NCBI RefSeq assembly: GCF_900585905.1
Contig: NZ_UTVH01000034.1
Span: 496,001-560,000, forward strand
Direction: 5' to 3'
Length of the DNA: 64,000 bases
Source: Pseudomonas viridiflava
GTDB taxonomy: Bacteria > Pseudomonadota > Gammaproteobacteria > Pseudomonadales > Pseudomonadaceae
Shown: positions 25,404 to 34,840 of the stretch, one piece after another
Numbering within the stretch: position 1 is the stretch's first letter
How the letters are laid out: each line of letters begins with the position of its first letter
The notes under the pieces: model-generated
What the model saw: only the letters and a program-made list of their open reading frames with translations
What the model was told of the DNA's origin: nothing
Databases searched by the model: none
Translations under genes and position numbers: made by a program

Positions 25404-26064
25404 AGCCCGAGCCTCGCACGGTGCGAATCAGTGGTGTCAGGCCGGGCGGGTCGATCTTTTTGCGCAGGCGACCGATGTGCACATCGATCAGGTTGGTCCC
25501 GGGGTCGAAATGATAGCCCCAGACCTCTTCGAAAATCATCATGCGGGTAATGACCTGGCCACAGTTGCGCATGAGAAATTCCAGCAGCTTGTACTCGGTG
25601 GGCAGCAGCGTCAGCGGGCTTTGCCCCCGGCTGGCTTCGCGGGTGATCAGGTTCAGTTGCAGATCGCCCACCGTCAGCAGGGTCTCGGCAGCACTGACCG
25701 GGTTGCGACGGCGCAGCAGCACTTCGACCCTGGCGGCCATTTCATCGGACGCAAAGGGTTTGGCCAGGTAATCATCGCCGCCGGCGCGCAGGCCGCGCAC
25801 GCGTTCGTCGACATCGGATAGCGCGCTGATCATCAGGATCGGCGTGGCAATGCCCTGGGCGCGCAAGGTGGTGACGATGGCCAGGCCATCCACCTCGGGC
25901 AGCATGCGGTCCAGGGTGATCAGGTCGTAATCGCCGCTCACGGCGCGCTCCAGACCTTCGCGGCCATTATTGACCCAGTCCACTTCCAGGCCGTGGTTGC
26001 TCAGTTCCGCGACGATTTCCTGTGCCGTGACGGCGTCGTCTTCGATGGTCAGAATTCGGGTCAT
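25381..26064 (-). CDS. OmpR-family response regulator
   Basis: A 227-residue regulator with an N-terminal receiver (acid pocket Asp9-Asp10, phospho-acceptor Asp52 in LITLDRMLP, Lys in DDYLAKPF) and a C-terminal winged helix (LLPTEYKLLEFLMRN, then VDVHI-type IDVHIGRLRKKID and RTVRGSGYVI). It is the partner of the overlapping histidine kinase. Targets are not evident; autoregulation and control of the downstream DUF4917 gene are possible since all three run in the same direction. Confidence 0.92.
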   Translation of the reverse strand: MTRILTIEDDAVTAQEIVAELSNHGLEVDWVNNGREGLERAVSGDYDLITLDRMLPEVDGLAIVTTLRAQGIATPILMISALSDVDERVRGLRAGGDDYLAKPFASDEMAARVEVLLRRRNPVSAAETLLTVGDLQLNLITREASRGQSPLTLLPTEYKLLEFLMRNCGQVITRMMIFEEVWGYHFDPGTNLIDVHIGRLRKKIDPPGLTPLIRTVRGSGYVIAEPV

Positions 26065-26151
26065 CTTGTCTGCCTGAAGGAGTACGGCGAAAACGTCATT
26101 CTGGCGGAAAACACCTGAACGGATTCTGAAAACTTCTTCATCTCACCCTGG

Positions 26152-26556
26152 CTACTTGCCTGGACGTTTCACCGACTGTCCGCCGGAAGGATCGAAACAC
26201 TGGCTGGTGTACAGCGGACTCTGGCATTGCGACACGGCAGTGGGCGGCGGCGGCCGGTTGCGCTGGTAGAGCTTGTAGCTTTCGGTTTCGTAGACGATGA
26301 CTTTGCGCCGCCCGCTGACCTTCAGGAACTCAGTTGCCTTCAGGTTGATCTTGTGCGCGTGGTCCACCGGCTCGCCGTTGCGCAGCATTTTTGCCGGGCC
26401 CTGGCGCTGCCGTACAGCATCGGCACTGCTGTCGCTGCAGGGCACGGCGGCAAAACTCACCTGACCTTGCGCCGAGGTGCATTTGAAGATGTCGCCGTGC
26501 GCGGTATGAGCCAGGGTCAAGGCGGCGAGGGCCAAGGTCAGTGAAGTCCATCTCAT
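26152..26556 (-). CDS. Exported DUF4124 domain protein
   Basis: Encodes 134 residues with a Sec signal (cut near AHG-DIF) and an N-terminal DUF4124 motif, [19 protein letters not shown], found in many small periplasmic proteins of proteobacteria. Two further Cys near the C-terminus ([13 protein letters not shown]) suggest a second disulphide. ATG 26556 follows GGGAGACACACG. It is divergent from the phosphonate operon and 87 bp upstream of the response-regulator gene on the same strand. Function unknown. Confidence 0.8.
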   Translation of the reverse strand: MRWTSLTLALAALTLAHTAHGDIFKCTSAQGQVSFAAVPCSDSSADAVRQRQGPAKMLRNGEPVDHAHKINLKATEFLKVSGRRKVIVYETESYKLYQRNRPPPPTAVSQCQSPLYTSQCFDPSGGQSVKRPGK

Positions 26557-26640
26557 CGTGTGTCTCCCGGGGGTGGCGCAAGGCTACCAGTTGCCACTGC
26601 GCGCCGCCAGACGCGCGACGCCGTTTCAGGCGACCTCAAC

Positions 26641-26707
26641 CTTTCACCAAAGCGTTATCCAACCGTCACTTCATGTTCACCCCACTGACACGGGCCGCGC
26701 CTACTGT
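26641..26707 (+). promoter_or_regulatory. Tandem PhoB-box array and -10 of the phn operon
   Basis: Five consecutive 11-bp units begin at 26641: CTTTCACcaaa, GCGTTATccaa, CCGTCACttca, TGTTCACccca and CTGACACgggc. They echo the PhoB half-site CTGTCAT plus four A/T-rich bases, repeated on one helical face. A -10-like TACTGT lies at 26702-26707, about a turn beyond the last unit, as in Pho promoters where PhoB replaces the -35. The phnC start is 37 bp further. Match to consensus is by eye. Confidence 0.65.
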
Positions 26708-26743
26708 CAGTTGCAACCCGAAGGCAACCGAATCGAGAAGCCC

Positions 26744-27577
26744 ATGACCCGCGCCATCCACGTCGAGCATCTGAACAAGACCTTTGCCCGCAAACCGGCG
26801 TTGATCGATCTGGAGTTGTCTATACAACACGGCGAAATGGTGGCGCTGATTGGTGCCTCGGGCTCGGGTAAGTCGACGCTGTTGCGTCATCTGGCGGGCC
26901 TGGCCTGCTGTGATCGTGACAAGGGCGGCCGGGTCGAAGTGCTCGGCCGCGAAGTGCAGGCCGGTGGCCGCCTCAATCGCCAGGTGCGCAAGCAGCGGGC
27001 CGATATCGGCTACATCTTTCAGCAGTTCAACCTGGTCAACCGCCTCAGCGTGCTGGACAACGTGCTGCTCGGTTGCCTGGGGCGCATGCCCGCCTGGCGC
27101 GGCAACCTGGGACTGTTCAATAAAGAAGAAAAACAGCGTGCGTTGCAGTCGCTGGATCGGGTCGGCCTGCTGGACCTGGCGGCCCAGCGTGCCTCGACGC
27201 TGTCCGGTGGCCAGCAGCAGCGGGTCGCCATTGCCCGGGCGCTGACCCAGCAGGCGGAAGTAATCCTCGCCGACGAACCGATTGCCTCCCTGGACCCTGA
27301 ATCGGCGCGCAAGGTCATGGAAATCCTCGCCGACATCAATCGTCGCGATGGCAAGACCGTGGTCGTCACCCTGCATCAGGTCGATTACGCCACGCGGTAT
27401 TGCCCCCGGGCGGTGGCGCTCAAGGCCGGACGCATTCACTTCGACGGCGATGGCCGAACGCTCAGTGCGCTGTTTCTCAATGATTTGTACGGGGCAGACG
27501 TCGACGCCTGTGCGCTGCCGCCGGATGCCGTTGCGATACCTGCCAGGGCGCCGCGTCTGGCGCTCGCACGTCCCTGA
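26744..27577 (+). CDS. phnC: Phosphonate ABC transporter ATPase PhnC
   Basis: A 277-residue ABC ATPase that energises phosphonate import with PhnD and PhnE. It shows Walker [11 protein letters not shown]-loop FQQFNLV, signature [15 protein letters not shown], Walker [14 protein letters not shown] and H-loop TLHQVDYA. The Q-loop and the [15 protein letters not shown] stretch are characteristic of PhnC. ATG 26744 after GAGAAG is chosen; the long upstream frame from 26558 would cross the Pho-box array. First gene of phnCDEFGHIJKLMNP. Confidence 0.94.
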   Translation: MTRAIHVEHLNKTFARKPALIDLELSIQHGEMVALIGASGSGKSTLLRHLAGLACCDRDKGGRVEVLGREVQAGGRLNRQVRKQRADIGYIFQQFNLVNRLSVLDNVLLGCLGRMPAWRGNLGLFNKEEKQRALQSLDRVGLLDLAAQRASTLSGGQQQRVAIARALTQQAEVILADEPIASLDPESARKVMEILADINRRDGKTVVVTLHQVDYATRYCPRAVALKAGRIHFDGDGRTLSALFLNDLYGADVDACALPPDAVAIPARAPRLALARP

Positions 27578-27637
27578 TTTGCACACACTGATCTGCACAC
27601 CTGCAGACACCCCACCCATCCTTGTTGGAGTGCTTCC

Positions 27638-28642
27638 ATGTTGAACCGTATCGGTCATCTCGTTGCGTCTGTCGTGCTGCTCAGCAGCTGCCTGCTGGGC
27701 ACGGCCCAGGCCGACGATAAAGTCATCAATTTCGGCATCATGTCCACCGAGTCTTCGCAGAACCTGAAAAGCGTCTGGCAGCCGTTTCTGGATGACATGG
27801 GCGAGAAAACCGGGCTGAAAATCAACGCCACATTCGCCTCCGATTACGCCGGGCTGATTCAGGGCATGCGCTTCAACAAGGTCGATGTCGCCTGGCTGGG
27901 CAACAAGGCAGCGATGGAAGCCGTGGATCGTTCCAACGGCGAGATCTTCGCCCAGACCGCTGCCGCCAATGGCGCGCCGGGTTACTGGAGCGTGATCATT
28001 GCGCGCAAGGACAGCCCGATCAATTCGGTCGAGGACATGCTCAAGAACGCCAAGACCCTGACTTTCGGCAACGGCGATCCCAACTCCACGTCGGGCTACC
28101 TGGTGCCGGGTTATTACGTGTTTGCCAAAAACAACGTCGATGCCGCCACTGCGTTCAAGCGCACGCTCAATTCCAGCCACGAAGTCAACGCCTTGAGTGT
28201 TGCCAAGGGCCAGCTGGATGTCGCGACCTTCAACACTGAAAGCTGGGACCGCCTGGAAGTGACCCAGCCCGACATGGCCGCCAAGCTGAAGGTGATCTGG
28301 AAATCGCCGCTGATCCCGGCAGACCCGATGGTCTGGAGCAAAGCCCTGTCGGACGAGAACAAAGCGAAGATCCGCGAGTTCTTCGCCGATTACGGCACCA
28401 CTGACGAAGAAAAGGCTGTGCTCAAGGGCATGCAACTGGGCCGCTTCCTCAAATCCAGTGACGACCAGTTGCTGCCGATTCGCCAGCTGGACCTGTTCAA
28501 GCAACGCACCGAAGTGGTCGCCAGCACCACCTTGAGCGCCGACGAAAAAGCCAAGCGCCTGAAGGACATCGACGTCGGCCTGAGCAAGCTGCAGGAACGC
28601 CTGACCGAGCTGGACAGCAAGAGCGCCGCGAAGGCTGGTTGA
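27638..28642 (+). CDS. phnD: Phosphonate ABC transporter substrate-binding protein PhnD
   Basis: A 334-residue periplasmic binding protein with a Sec signal (cut near AQA-DDK). The family pattern is present: NFGIMSTES near the mature N-terminus, the phosphonate-contact region GNGDPNSTSGYLVPGYY, and NTESWDRL. It captures alkyl- or aminoalkylphosphonates such as 2-aminoethylphosphonate. TTGGAG lies upstream of the ATG. A GC-rich hairpin follows in the 51-bp gap before phnE, as is common after binding-protein genes that need higher expression. Confidence 0.94.
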   Translation: MLNRIGHLVASVVLLSSCLLGTAQADDKVINFGIMSTESSQNLKSVWQPFLDDMGEKTGLKINATFASDYAGLIQGMRFNKVDVAWLGNKAAMEAVDRSNGEIFAQTAAANGAPGYWSVIIARKDSPINSVEDMLKNAKTLTFGNGDPNSTSGYLVPGYYVFAKNNVDAATAFKRTLNSSHEVNALSVAKGQLDVATFNTESWDRLEVTQPDMAAKLKVIWKSPLIPADPMVWSKALSDENKAKIREFFADYGTTDEEKAVLKGMQLGRFLKSSDDQLLPIRQLDLFKQRTEVVASTTLSADEKAKRLKDIDVGLSKLQERLTELDSKSAAKAG

Positions 28643-28649
28643 GCGACCC

Positions 28650-28670
28650 GGGCGCGTGCCTCGCGCGCCC
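28650..28670 (+). other. Intercistronic hairpin between phnD and phnE
   Basis: GGGCGCG (28650-28656) pairs perfectly with CGCGCCC (28664-28670) over a seven-base loop, directly after the phnD stop. No T-run. Probably a 3'-end stabiliser that raises phnD message over the downstream genes. Confidence 0.5.
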
Positions 28671-28693
28671 ATCCCCTCAAGTGAGATCCGATC

Positions 28694-29491
28694 ATGACAA
28701 GCACCACCACGCATACCGCGTACAGCCAGGCCGTGGGCAAACGCAGCTGGCTGCAGTACCTGGGCTGGGGGTTGCTCATCGCCATGCTGGCCTGGGCCTG
28801 GCAGGGCGCCGAGATGAATCCGCTGGCGCTGTACCGCGACTCGGCGAATATGGCGACGTTCGCTGCCGACTTCTTTCCGCCGGACTTTCACGAATGGCGC
28901 TCCTACCTCAAGGAGATGATCGTCACCGTGCAGATCGCGCTCTGGGGCACGGTGCTGGCGATTGTCTGTTCGGTGCCGCTGGGCATCCTGTGCGCCGAGA
29001 ACATCACGCCATGGTGGGTTCACCAGCCACTGCGCCGGGTCATGGACATGTTCCGTTCGATCAATGAAATGGTCTTCGCGATGTTGTTTGTGGTCGCTGT
29101 CGGCCTGGGTCCGTTTGCCGGGGTGCTGGCGCTGTGGATCAGCACCACAGGCGTACTGGCCAAGCTGTTTGCCGAGGCCGTGGAGGCGATTGACCCCGGG
29201 CCGGTGGAAGGGGTGCGTGCCACCGGTGCCAGCGCCTTGCAGGAAGTGATCTACGGGGTGATTCCGCAGGTCATGCCGCTGTGGATTTCCTACGCGCTGT
29301 ATCGCTTCGAATCCAACGTACGTTCCGCCACGGTTGTGGGCATGGTCGGCGCCGGAGGCATCGGTGTGATTCTCTGGGAGAACATCCGGGCCTTTCAGTT
29401 CACCCAGACCTGTGCGGTGTTGCTGGTAATCATCTGCGTGGTGAGCGCCATCGACATTGTTTCCCAACGCTTGCGCAAACAATTCATTTGA
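28694..29491 (+). CDS. phnE: Phosphonate ABC transporter permease PhnE
   Basis: A 265-residue inner-membrane permease with about six membrane segments and the conserved cytoplasmic EAA-type loop ([20 protein letters not shown]). [26 protein letters not shown] is the usual PhnE core region. It pairs with PhnC and PhnD to import phosphonates. Immediately after its stop comes a terminator-like hairpin before phnF. Confidence 0.93.
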   Translation: MTSTTTHTAYSQAVGKRSWLQYLGWGLLIAMLAWAWQGAEMNPLALYRDSANMATFAADFFPPDFHEWRSYLKEMIVTVQIALWGTVLAIVCSVPLGILCAENITPWWVHQPLRRVMDMFRSINEMVFAMLFVVAVGLGPFAGVLALWISTTGVLAKLFAEAVEAIDPGPVEGVRATGASALQEVIYGVIPQVMPLWISYALYRFESNVRSATVVGMVGAGGIGVILWENIRAFQFTQTCAVLLVIICVVSAIDIVSQRLRKQFI

Positions 29492-29498
29492 GTGGAGG

Positions 29499-29520
29499 AG
29501 TGCCCGAAGGCGCTTTTTTT
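29499..29520 (+). terminator. Terminator-like hairpin between phnE and phnF
   Basis: AGTGCC (29499-29504) pairs with GGCGCT (29509-29514) over a CGAA tetraloop with one G-T wobble, followed by a run of seven T (29514-29520). This is a compact intrinsic terminator eight bases after the phnE stop, in the middle of the operon. It could cut transcription after the transport genes or act as an attenuator. Confidence 0.65.
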
Positions 29521-29524
29521 AGCC

Positions 29525-30232
29525 ATGGACATGTCTAGACAACACGCTGAGCCGGTGTACCTGGAGCTGGCCAATATCCTGCGCAGCGAGCTGATGGCTT
29601 ACACGGCAGGCGATTACTTGCCTGCCGAGGTCCAGCTGGCGGCGCGTTTTGACGTCAACCGCCATACCTTGCGTCGTGCCATAGACGAGCTGGTGCGCGA
29701 AGGTGCAGTGCTTCGGCGCCAGGGCAAAGGCACGCAAGTGCTGCAACGGCCATTGATTTACCCGATGCGCGCCGACAGTGCCTACAGCCAGTCGCTGTCG
29801 GCTCAGGGTATCGGTGTCGACGCCAGCCTGTTGCAACGCCTGGCGTGCCTGGCCAGTGGCGAAGACGCCGAGCATTTGTTGCTCGCGGAGTACGCGCCGC
29901 TGGTCGAGTTGCACACCTTGCGCAAACTCGATGGCCTGCCGGTCAGCCTGATTCGCCATCGCTTCTGCGCCAGCCGCAGCGCGTTGCTGGCGGGCTACAA
30001 GCGCGGCTCGTTGCGCCAGTACCTGGCCGAGCGCGACCTGCCGCTGACGCGTTCCCTAAGCCTGGTAGGCGCGCGCCTGCCAAGCCGCGAGGAGGCTGAC
30101 CTGCTGATGATGCCGCGTCATTTGCCGGTGCTTACCGTGCTTACAGTTTCTCGCGACAGCCGCGGCCAGCCGGTGGAGCTGTCGCGCTCCACCAGCCGTT
30201 CCGACCGTTTTCAATATCAGTTCATCGCCTGA
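29525..30232 (+). CDS. phnF: GntR-family regulator PhnF
   Basis: About 235 residues of the GntR/HutC subfamily. The winged helix is clear (DYLPAEVQLAARFDVNRHTLRRAIDELVREG, shown here only to mark positions 31-61 roughly), followed by a UTRA ligand domain ending YQFIA. It probably represses or senses phosphonate metabolism. ATG 29525 or 29531 fits PhnF homologues; the in-frame GTG at 29492 would put the terminator hairpin inside the gene. No ribosome site stands directly before 29525: the nearest purine run GGAGGAG is on the other side of the hairpin. Confidence 0.88.
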   Translation: MDMSRQHAEPVYLELANILRSELMAYTAGDYLPAEVQLAARFDVNRHTLRRAIDELVREGAVLRRQGKGTQVLQRPLIYPMRADSAYSQSLSAQGIGVDASLLQRLACLASGEDAEHLLLAEYAPLVELHTLRKLDGLPVSLIRHRFCASRSALLAGYKRGSLRQYLAERDLPLTRSLSLVGARLPSREEADLLMMPRHLPVLTVLTVSRDSRGQPVELSRSTSRSDRFQYQFIA

Positions 30233-30246
30233 TGGAGATGCCCCGC

Positions 30247-30720
30247 ATGAATGCTCAAGAACCTGTAACACCGCCTTGCGACCCTGAGATCGCGGCACGT
30301 CAGCGCTGGATAGGCGTGCTTGCCTGCGCTGCCGCAGCGGATCTGCACGCCCATGAACCGGCCCTGCGCGATGTCGATTATCAACTGATCCGCGCGCCGG
30401 AAGTCGGCATGACGTTGGTGCGCGGCCGTATGGGCGGCACCGGGGCGGCGTTCAACGTCGGCGAGATGAGTGTGACCCGCTGCGTGGTACGCCTGGCGGA
30501 CGGGCGCACCGGCTACAGCTGCCTGGCTGGCCGTGACAAGCCCCGCGCCGAACTGGCGGCGCTGGCCGACGCGCATCTGCAAGGCAATCGGCAGCAGCAC
30601 TGGCTGGCGCATTTGATCGAGCCACTGGCCGCTGCGCAAGCTCGCCGCCGGGCGACGCAAGAAGCCCAAACCGCCGCCAGCAAAGTTGAATTTTTTACCC
30701 TGGTCAGAGGAGAAGACTGA
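30247..30720 (+). CDS. phnG: C-P lyase core subunit PhnG
   Basis: About 157 residues. PhnG is part of the PhnGHIJ core complex and helps PhnI convert ATP plus phosphonate to the ribosyl triphosphonate. The family segment RGRMGGTGAAFNVGEMSVTRC is seen around residues 60-80 together with a C-terminal helix. ATG 30247 has GGAG nine bases upstream; the ATG at 30232, in a TGATG overlap with the phnF stop, is an alternative. The stop overlaps the phnH start. Confidence 0.92.
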   Translation: MNAQEPVTPPCDPEIAARQRWIGVLACAAAADLHAHEPALRDVDYQLIRAPEVGMTLVRGRMGGTGAAFNVGEMSVTRCVVRLADGRTGYSCLAGRDKPRAELAALADAHLQGNRQQHWLAHLIEPLAAAQARRRATQEAQTAASKVEFFTLVRGED

Positions 30721-31328
30721 TGAGCGCAGCCTTGTTGCAACCGGCTTTTGCCGATCAGGTTCTCGACGCCCAGCGCAGCTTCCGCGCCGCGCTCAAAGCG
30801 CTGGCCGGGCCGGGTGTACTGCACACCTTGCAGGCGGCGCAACAACTGCCAGCGCTGGTGGGCCTCGACAACGCAACCCACGCCCTGTGCCTGACTCTGC
30901 TGGATATCGACACGCCGCTGTGGCTGGCGCCAGCGTTTGACACGGCACTGATTCGCGCCAACCTGGCGTTCCACTGTGGCTGCCCGATCGTCAGCGAACG
31001 CCAGCACGCCCGCTTTGCCTTGCTCGATCAGAGCCAGCTGGACGACCTGGCCGGGTTCGAGCTGGGCAACGACCGCTACCCGGATCAGTCCTGCACCTTG
31101 CTGGTTCAGCTGCCAAGCCTGGCCGGTGGCCGCGTGCTGGGCTGGCAAGGGCCGGGTATCGAGCGGCTTAACCGCGTTGCGCTGCCATTGAGCGAAACCT
31201 TCTGGCAACAGCGCGAGGTGCACAACAATTTCCCCCGTGGCCTGGACATGTTTTTTCTGGCCGGCAGCGATCTGCTCGGCCTGCCGCGCAGCACCCGCGT
31301 GGCCGCCACTGCACAGGAGCAACGCTGA
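30720..31328 (+). CDS. phnH: C-P lyase core subunit PhnH
   Basis: A 202-residue subunit of the PhnGHIJ complex. Typical features are the N-terminal FRAALKALAGPG motif and the later GPGIE segment with FPRGLD. PhnH has a nucleotide-binding-like fold without known independent activity. AGAGGAGAA precedes the ATG, which overlaps the phnG stop by one base (TGATG). The end overlaps phnI the same way. Confidence 0.93.
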   Translation: MSAALLQPAFADQVLDAQRSFRAALKALAGPGVLHTLQAAQQLPALVGLDNATHALCLTLLDIDTPLWLAPAFDTALIRANLAFHCGCPIVSERQHARFALLDQSQLDDLAGFELGNDRYPDQSCTLLVQLPSLAGGRVLGWQGPGIERLNRVALPLSETFWQQREVHNNFPRGLDMFFLAGSDLLGLPRSTRVAATAQEQR

Positions 31329-32404
31329 TGTACGTCGCAGTCAAGGGTGGTGAACAGGCCATCGATAACGCTCACCGTTTGCTGGCGCACAAGCGTCGGG
31401 GCGACACCGCGGTGCCCGAGCTGGATGTCGAGCAGATTCGCCAGCAACTGCCGATGGCGGTCGCCCGGGTGATGACCGAAGGTTCGCTGTACGACGAGCA
31501 GCTGGCCGCGCTGGCAATCAAGCAGGCGGCGGGGGATATCGTCGAGGCGATCTTCCTGTTGCGTGCCTATCGCACCACCTTGCCACGCTTTGGCGCCAGC
31601 CTGCCGATCGATACCTCAAACATGCAGCTCAATCGGCGCCTGTCGGCGACTTTCAAGGACGTGCCGGGTGGCCAGTTGCTCGGGCCGACCTTCGACTACA
31701 CCCATCGGCTGCTGGATTTCACCCTGCTGGCCGAAGGCGAGTACCCCGCGCCGCAGGTGCAGGAGCAGGCAGCGCCGGAACCTTGCCCGCGAGTGCTGGG
31801 CCTGCTGGCCAGGGAAGGGCTGATCAAGGCCGAAGCAGACAGCGATGCGCCGGTTGCCGACATGACCCGCGAGCCGCTGGAATACCCGGCCAGCCGGGCC
31901 GAGCGCCTGCAGGCACTGGCGCGCGGCGATGAAGGTTTTCTGCTGGCCTTGAGTTATTCCACGCAACGCGGCTATGGCCGCAACCACCCGTTTGCCGGGG
32001 AAATTCGCATCGGCGAAGTCCAGGTGTGGATCGAACCCGAAGAGCTGGGCTTCCCCATCGCCCTGGGTGCCATCGAAGTCACCGAATGCGAAATGATCAA
32101 CCAGTTCATCGGCTCTGCCACGCAGCCGCCGCAGTTCACGCGCGGTTATGGCCTGGCATTCGGCCACGCCGAGCGCAAGGCCATGGCCATGGCGCTGGTG
32201 GACCGCGCCCTGCGGGCTGAGGAATTCAACGAGGAGATCCAGTCACCCGCGCAGCAGCAAGAGTTCGTCCTGGCCCACTGTGACAACGTCGAGGCGGCCG
32301 GTTTTGTCTCTCATCTGAAGCTGCCGCATTACGTCGACTTCCAGTCCGAACTGGGCCTGATTCGCACATTACGCGCCGCCGCGCACAAGGAGTCTCAGCC
32401 ATGA
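31328..32404 (+). CDS. phnI: C-P lyase nucleosidase subunit PhnI
   Basis: A 358-residue core subunit that, with PhnG, H and L, displaces adenine from ATP with the phosphonate to form ribose-1-phosphonate-5-triphosphate. The start MYVAVKGGEQAI, the RAYRTTLPRF segment, and FTRGYGLAFGHAERKAMAMALVDRAL region near the C-terminus are characteristic of the family. ACAGGAGCAACG precedes the ATG. Overlaps phnH by one base and phnJ by four. Confidence 0.94.
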   Translation: MYVAVKGGEQAIDNAHRLLAHKRRGDTAVPELDVEQIRQQLPMAVARVMTEGSLYDEQLAALAIKQAAGDIVEAIFLLRAYRTTLPRFGASLPIDTSNMQLNRRLSATFKDVPGGQLLGPTFDYTHRLLDFTLLAEGEYPAPQVQEQAAPEPCPRVLGLLAREGLIKAEADSDAPVADMTREPLEYPASRAERLQALARGDEGFLLALSYSTQRGYGRNHPFAGEIRIGEVQVWIEPEELGFPIALGAIEVTECEMINQFIGSATQPPQFTRGYGLAFGHAERKAMAMALVDRALRAEEFNEEIQSPAQQQEFVLAHCDNVEAAGFVSHLKLPHYVDFQSELGLIRTLRAAAHKESQP

Positions 32405-33279
32405 ACGCTTACCAGCAGGCCCAGCCGCAGCGCGACGAGGCCTATAACTTCGCGTATCTGGATGAGCAGACCAAACGCATGATCCGCCGCGCCCTGCTCA
32501 AGGCCGTGGCAATCCCCGGTTATCAGGTGCCGTTCGGTGGCCGCGAGATGCCGCTGCCCTACGGCTGGGGCACCGGCGGCATGCAGCTGACGGCGGCCAT
32601 TCTGGGCGCCGAGGACGTGCTCAAGGTGATTGATCAGGGCGCCGACGACACCACCAATGCGGTCTCGATCCGGCGCTTTTTCGCCCGCACTGCAGGGGTC
32701 GCTACCACCGAGCGAACGCCTGAGGCGACAGTCATCCAGACCCGCCACCGCATCCCGGAAACGTCGCTGCACGCTGATCAGATCATGGTCTATCAAGTGC
32801 CGATTCCCGAGCCGCTGCGCTTTATCGAGCCCTCGGAAAACGAAACCCGGACCATGCACGCCCTCAATGACTACGGGGTGATGCACGTCAAACTGTACGA
32901 AGACATCGCCACCTACGGCCATATCGCCACCAGTTATGCCTACCCGGTGATGGTCGATGAGCGTTATGTCATGGACCCATCGCCCATCCCCAAATTCGAC
33001 AACCCCAAACTGGACATGAGCCCGGCCCTGATGCTGTTTGGTGCCGGTCGCGAAAAGCGTTTGTACGCGGTGCCGCCGTTCACCCGGGTGGTGAGTCTGG
33101 ATTTTGAAGATCACCCGTTCGAGGTTCAGCGCTGGAGCCACAGTTGCGCCATTTGCGGCAGCGCCGACTCCTATCTGGACGAGCTTATCGTCGACGATGC
33201 CGGGACCCAGCAATTCGTCTGTTCCGACACCGATTACTGCGCCCAGCGCGTAGTTCAGCAGCAGGAGGCAGGCCGATGA
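32401..33279 (+). CDS. phnJ: Radical-SAM C-P lyase PhnJ
   Basis: A 292-residue enzyme that breaks the carbon-phosphorus bond, releasing the alkane and 5-phosphoribosyl-1,2-cyclic phosphate. The four Cys of the iron-sulphur site are in the expected Cx2Cx21Cx5C spacing near the C-terminus (CAIC, then FVCSDTDYC). The glycine used for the radical lies in GWGTGGMQL. Overlaps phnI by ATGA and phnK by ATGA, so stoichiometry with the core is translationally coupled. Confidence 0.96.
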   Translation: MNAYQQAQPQRDEAYNFAYLDEQTKRMIRRALLKAVAIPGYQVPFGGREMPLPYGWGTGGMQLTAAILGAEDVLKVIDQGADDTTNAVSIRRFFARTAGVATTERTPEATVIQTRHRIPETSLHADQIMVYQVPIPEPLRFIEPSENETRTMHALNDYGVMHVKLYEDIATYGHIATSYAYPVMVDERYVMDPSPIPKFDNPKLDMSPALMLFGAGREKRLYAVPPFTRVVSLDFEDHPFEVQRWSHSCAICGSADSYLDELIVDDAGTQQFVCSDTDYCAQRVVQQQEAGR

Positions 33280-34085
33280 TCAGTGCCAACGTGAAGATCG
33301 AAGCGGCTGCCGATAGCCAGCCATTGCTCAGGGTTCGCGACCTGACCCGACTGTACGGCCCCGACAAGGGCTGCCAGGGGGTTGATTTCGAGCTGTACCC
33401 CGGTGAAGTGCTGGGGATTGTCGGCGAGTCCGGTTCGGGCAAATCCACCTTGCTGTCGTTGCTCAGCGGCCGCTGCCCGCCGGATCGCGGCGCCATTGCC
33501 TACCGCGGCAAGGACGGTGGGGTGCTGGATCTGTACAGCGCCAGCGAGGCGCAACGACGCACCTTGCTGCGCACCGAGTGGGGCTTTGTCGAACAGAACC
33601 CACGGGACGGGCTGCGCATGGGCGTGTCGGCCGGGGCCAACATCGGCGAACGCCTGATGGCCCAGGGCGCACGCAATTATCAGCAACTGCGTGATGCCGG
33701 GATCGACTGGCTGACCCAGGTGGAGATCGATCCCGCGCGGATCGACGACCTGCCGCGCACCTTTTCCGGCGGCATGCAGCAACGTCTGCAGATCGCCCGC
33801 AACCTGGTATCCAGCCCTCGGTTGGTGTTCATGGACGAACCCACCGGCGGGCTCGACGTGTCGGTGCAGGCGCGCCTGCTGGACCTGATGCGCGGCCTGG
33901 TGCGCGAGCTGGACCTGGCGGTGGTGATCGTGACCCATGACCTGGCAGTGGCGCGATTGCTGGCGGATCGGTTGATCGTCATGCGCCGCTCGCGGGTGGT
34001 GGAAACCGGCCTGACCGACCAGATTCTGGATGATCCGCAGCACCCGTATTCGCAGTTGCTGGTGTCTTCGGTGCTGCAACCATGA
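33276..34085 (+). CDS. phnK: C-P lyase ABC-type subunit PhnK
   Basis: Encodes 269 residues from ATG 33276, in an ATGA overlap with phnJ and after GGAGG; the longer frame from 33144 only reads phnJ out of frame. It is an ABC-type ATPase that docks on PhnJ rather than moving solute. Walker [10 protein letters not shown], signature [15 protein letters not shown], Walker [13 protein letters not shown] and H-loop VTHDLAV are intact. Confidence 0.93.
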   Translation: MISANVKIEAAADSQPLLRVRDLTRLYGPDKGCQGVDFELYPGEVLGIVGESGSGKSTLLSLLSGRCPPDRGAIAYRGKDGGVLDLYSASEAQRRTLLRTEWGFVEQNPRDGLRMGVSAGANIGERLMAQGARNYQQLRDAGIDWLTQVEIDPARIDDLPRTFSGGMQQRLQIARNLVSSPRLVFMDEPTGGLDVSVQARLLDLMRGLVRELDLAVVIVTHDLAVARLLADRLIVMRRSRVVETGLTDQILDDPQHPYSQLLVSSVLQP

Positions 34086-34123
34086 TGTGCCTGTCGAGGG
34101 ATGTGCCTGTTGAGGAGTATTCG

Positions 34124-34840
34124 ATGAACAGCATAATCGAGGTTCGTGACCTGGCGAAAACCTTCACGCTGCATCAGCACAACGGTGTGGTGCTTAACGT
34201 CCTGCGCGGCCTGAGTTTCAAGGTGCGTGCAGGCGAATGCCTGGTGCTGCAGGGCGATTCCGGTGCGGGTAAGAGCACCTTGCTGCGCACGCTGTATGGC
34301 AATTATCTACCGGCCAGCGGCAGCATTCGCGTGCAGCATGGCGGGCAATGGCTGGAGCTGGTGGGCGCCGAGCCACGGCAGATTCTGGACGTGCGGCGCC
34401 AGACTATGGGTTATGTCAGTCAGTTTCTGCGGGTCATCCCCCGGGTGTCGAGCCTGGATGTGGTCATGGAACCTGCGCTTTCTCGCGGCTGGTCCAGAGC
34501 CGACGCCCAGGCGCGCGCCGAAAGCCTGCTGGCCCGGCTAAACATTCCACAGCGCCTGTGGCAACTGGCGCCGGGCACGTTTTCCGGGGGTGAACAGCAG
34601 CGGGTGAATATCGCCCGTGGCTTTATGGTGCCCTGGCCTTTGCTGCTACTCGATGAGCCGACAGCGTCGCTGGATGAGCGCAATCGCCAGGTGGTGCTCG
34701 ACCTGATGAGCGAAGCCAAAAGCGCAGGCGCGGCGCTGATTGGCATTTTCCACGACCGCAGCGCTCGTGAGGCGGTTGCCGACCGCCATCTGGACATGAC
34801 GCCGCTGCAACTGACCGCCAGGGAGCTGCTGCAATGCTGA
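34124..34840 (+). CDS. phnL: C-P lyase ABC-type subunit PhnL
   Basis: Encodes 238 residues from ATG 34124, which has GAGGAG upstream; the earlier ATG at 34082 gives an extra 14 residues unlike PhnL. It is the second ABC-type ATPase of the C-P lyase system, required with PhnGHI for the first step. Walker [10 protein letters not shown], signature [15 protein letters not shown], Walker [13 protein letters not shown] and H-loop FHDRSA are visible. Overlaps phnM by seven bases. Confidence 0.93.
   Translation: MNSIIEVRDLAKTFTLHQHNGVVLNVLRGLSFKVRAGECLVLQGDSGAGKSTLLRTLYGNYLPASGSIRVQHGGQWLELVGAEPRQILDVRRQTMGYVSQFLRVIPRVSSLDVVMEPALSRGWSRADAQARAESLLARLNIPQRLWQLAPGTFSGGEQQRVNIARGFMVPWPLLLLDEPTASLDERNRQVVLDLMSEAKSAGAALIGIFHDRSAREAVADRHLDMTPLQLTARELLQC

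Noticed and set aside
26666..29482. Minus-strand frame of 938 codons opposite phnCDE
   Set aside because: Antisense to three intact transport genes, no credible domain, composition typical of shadow frames.
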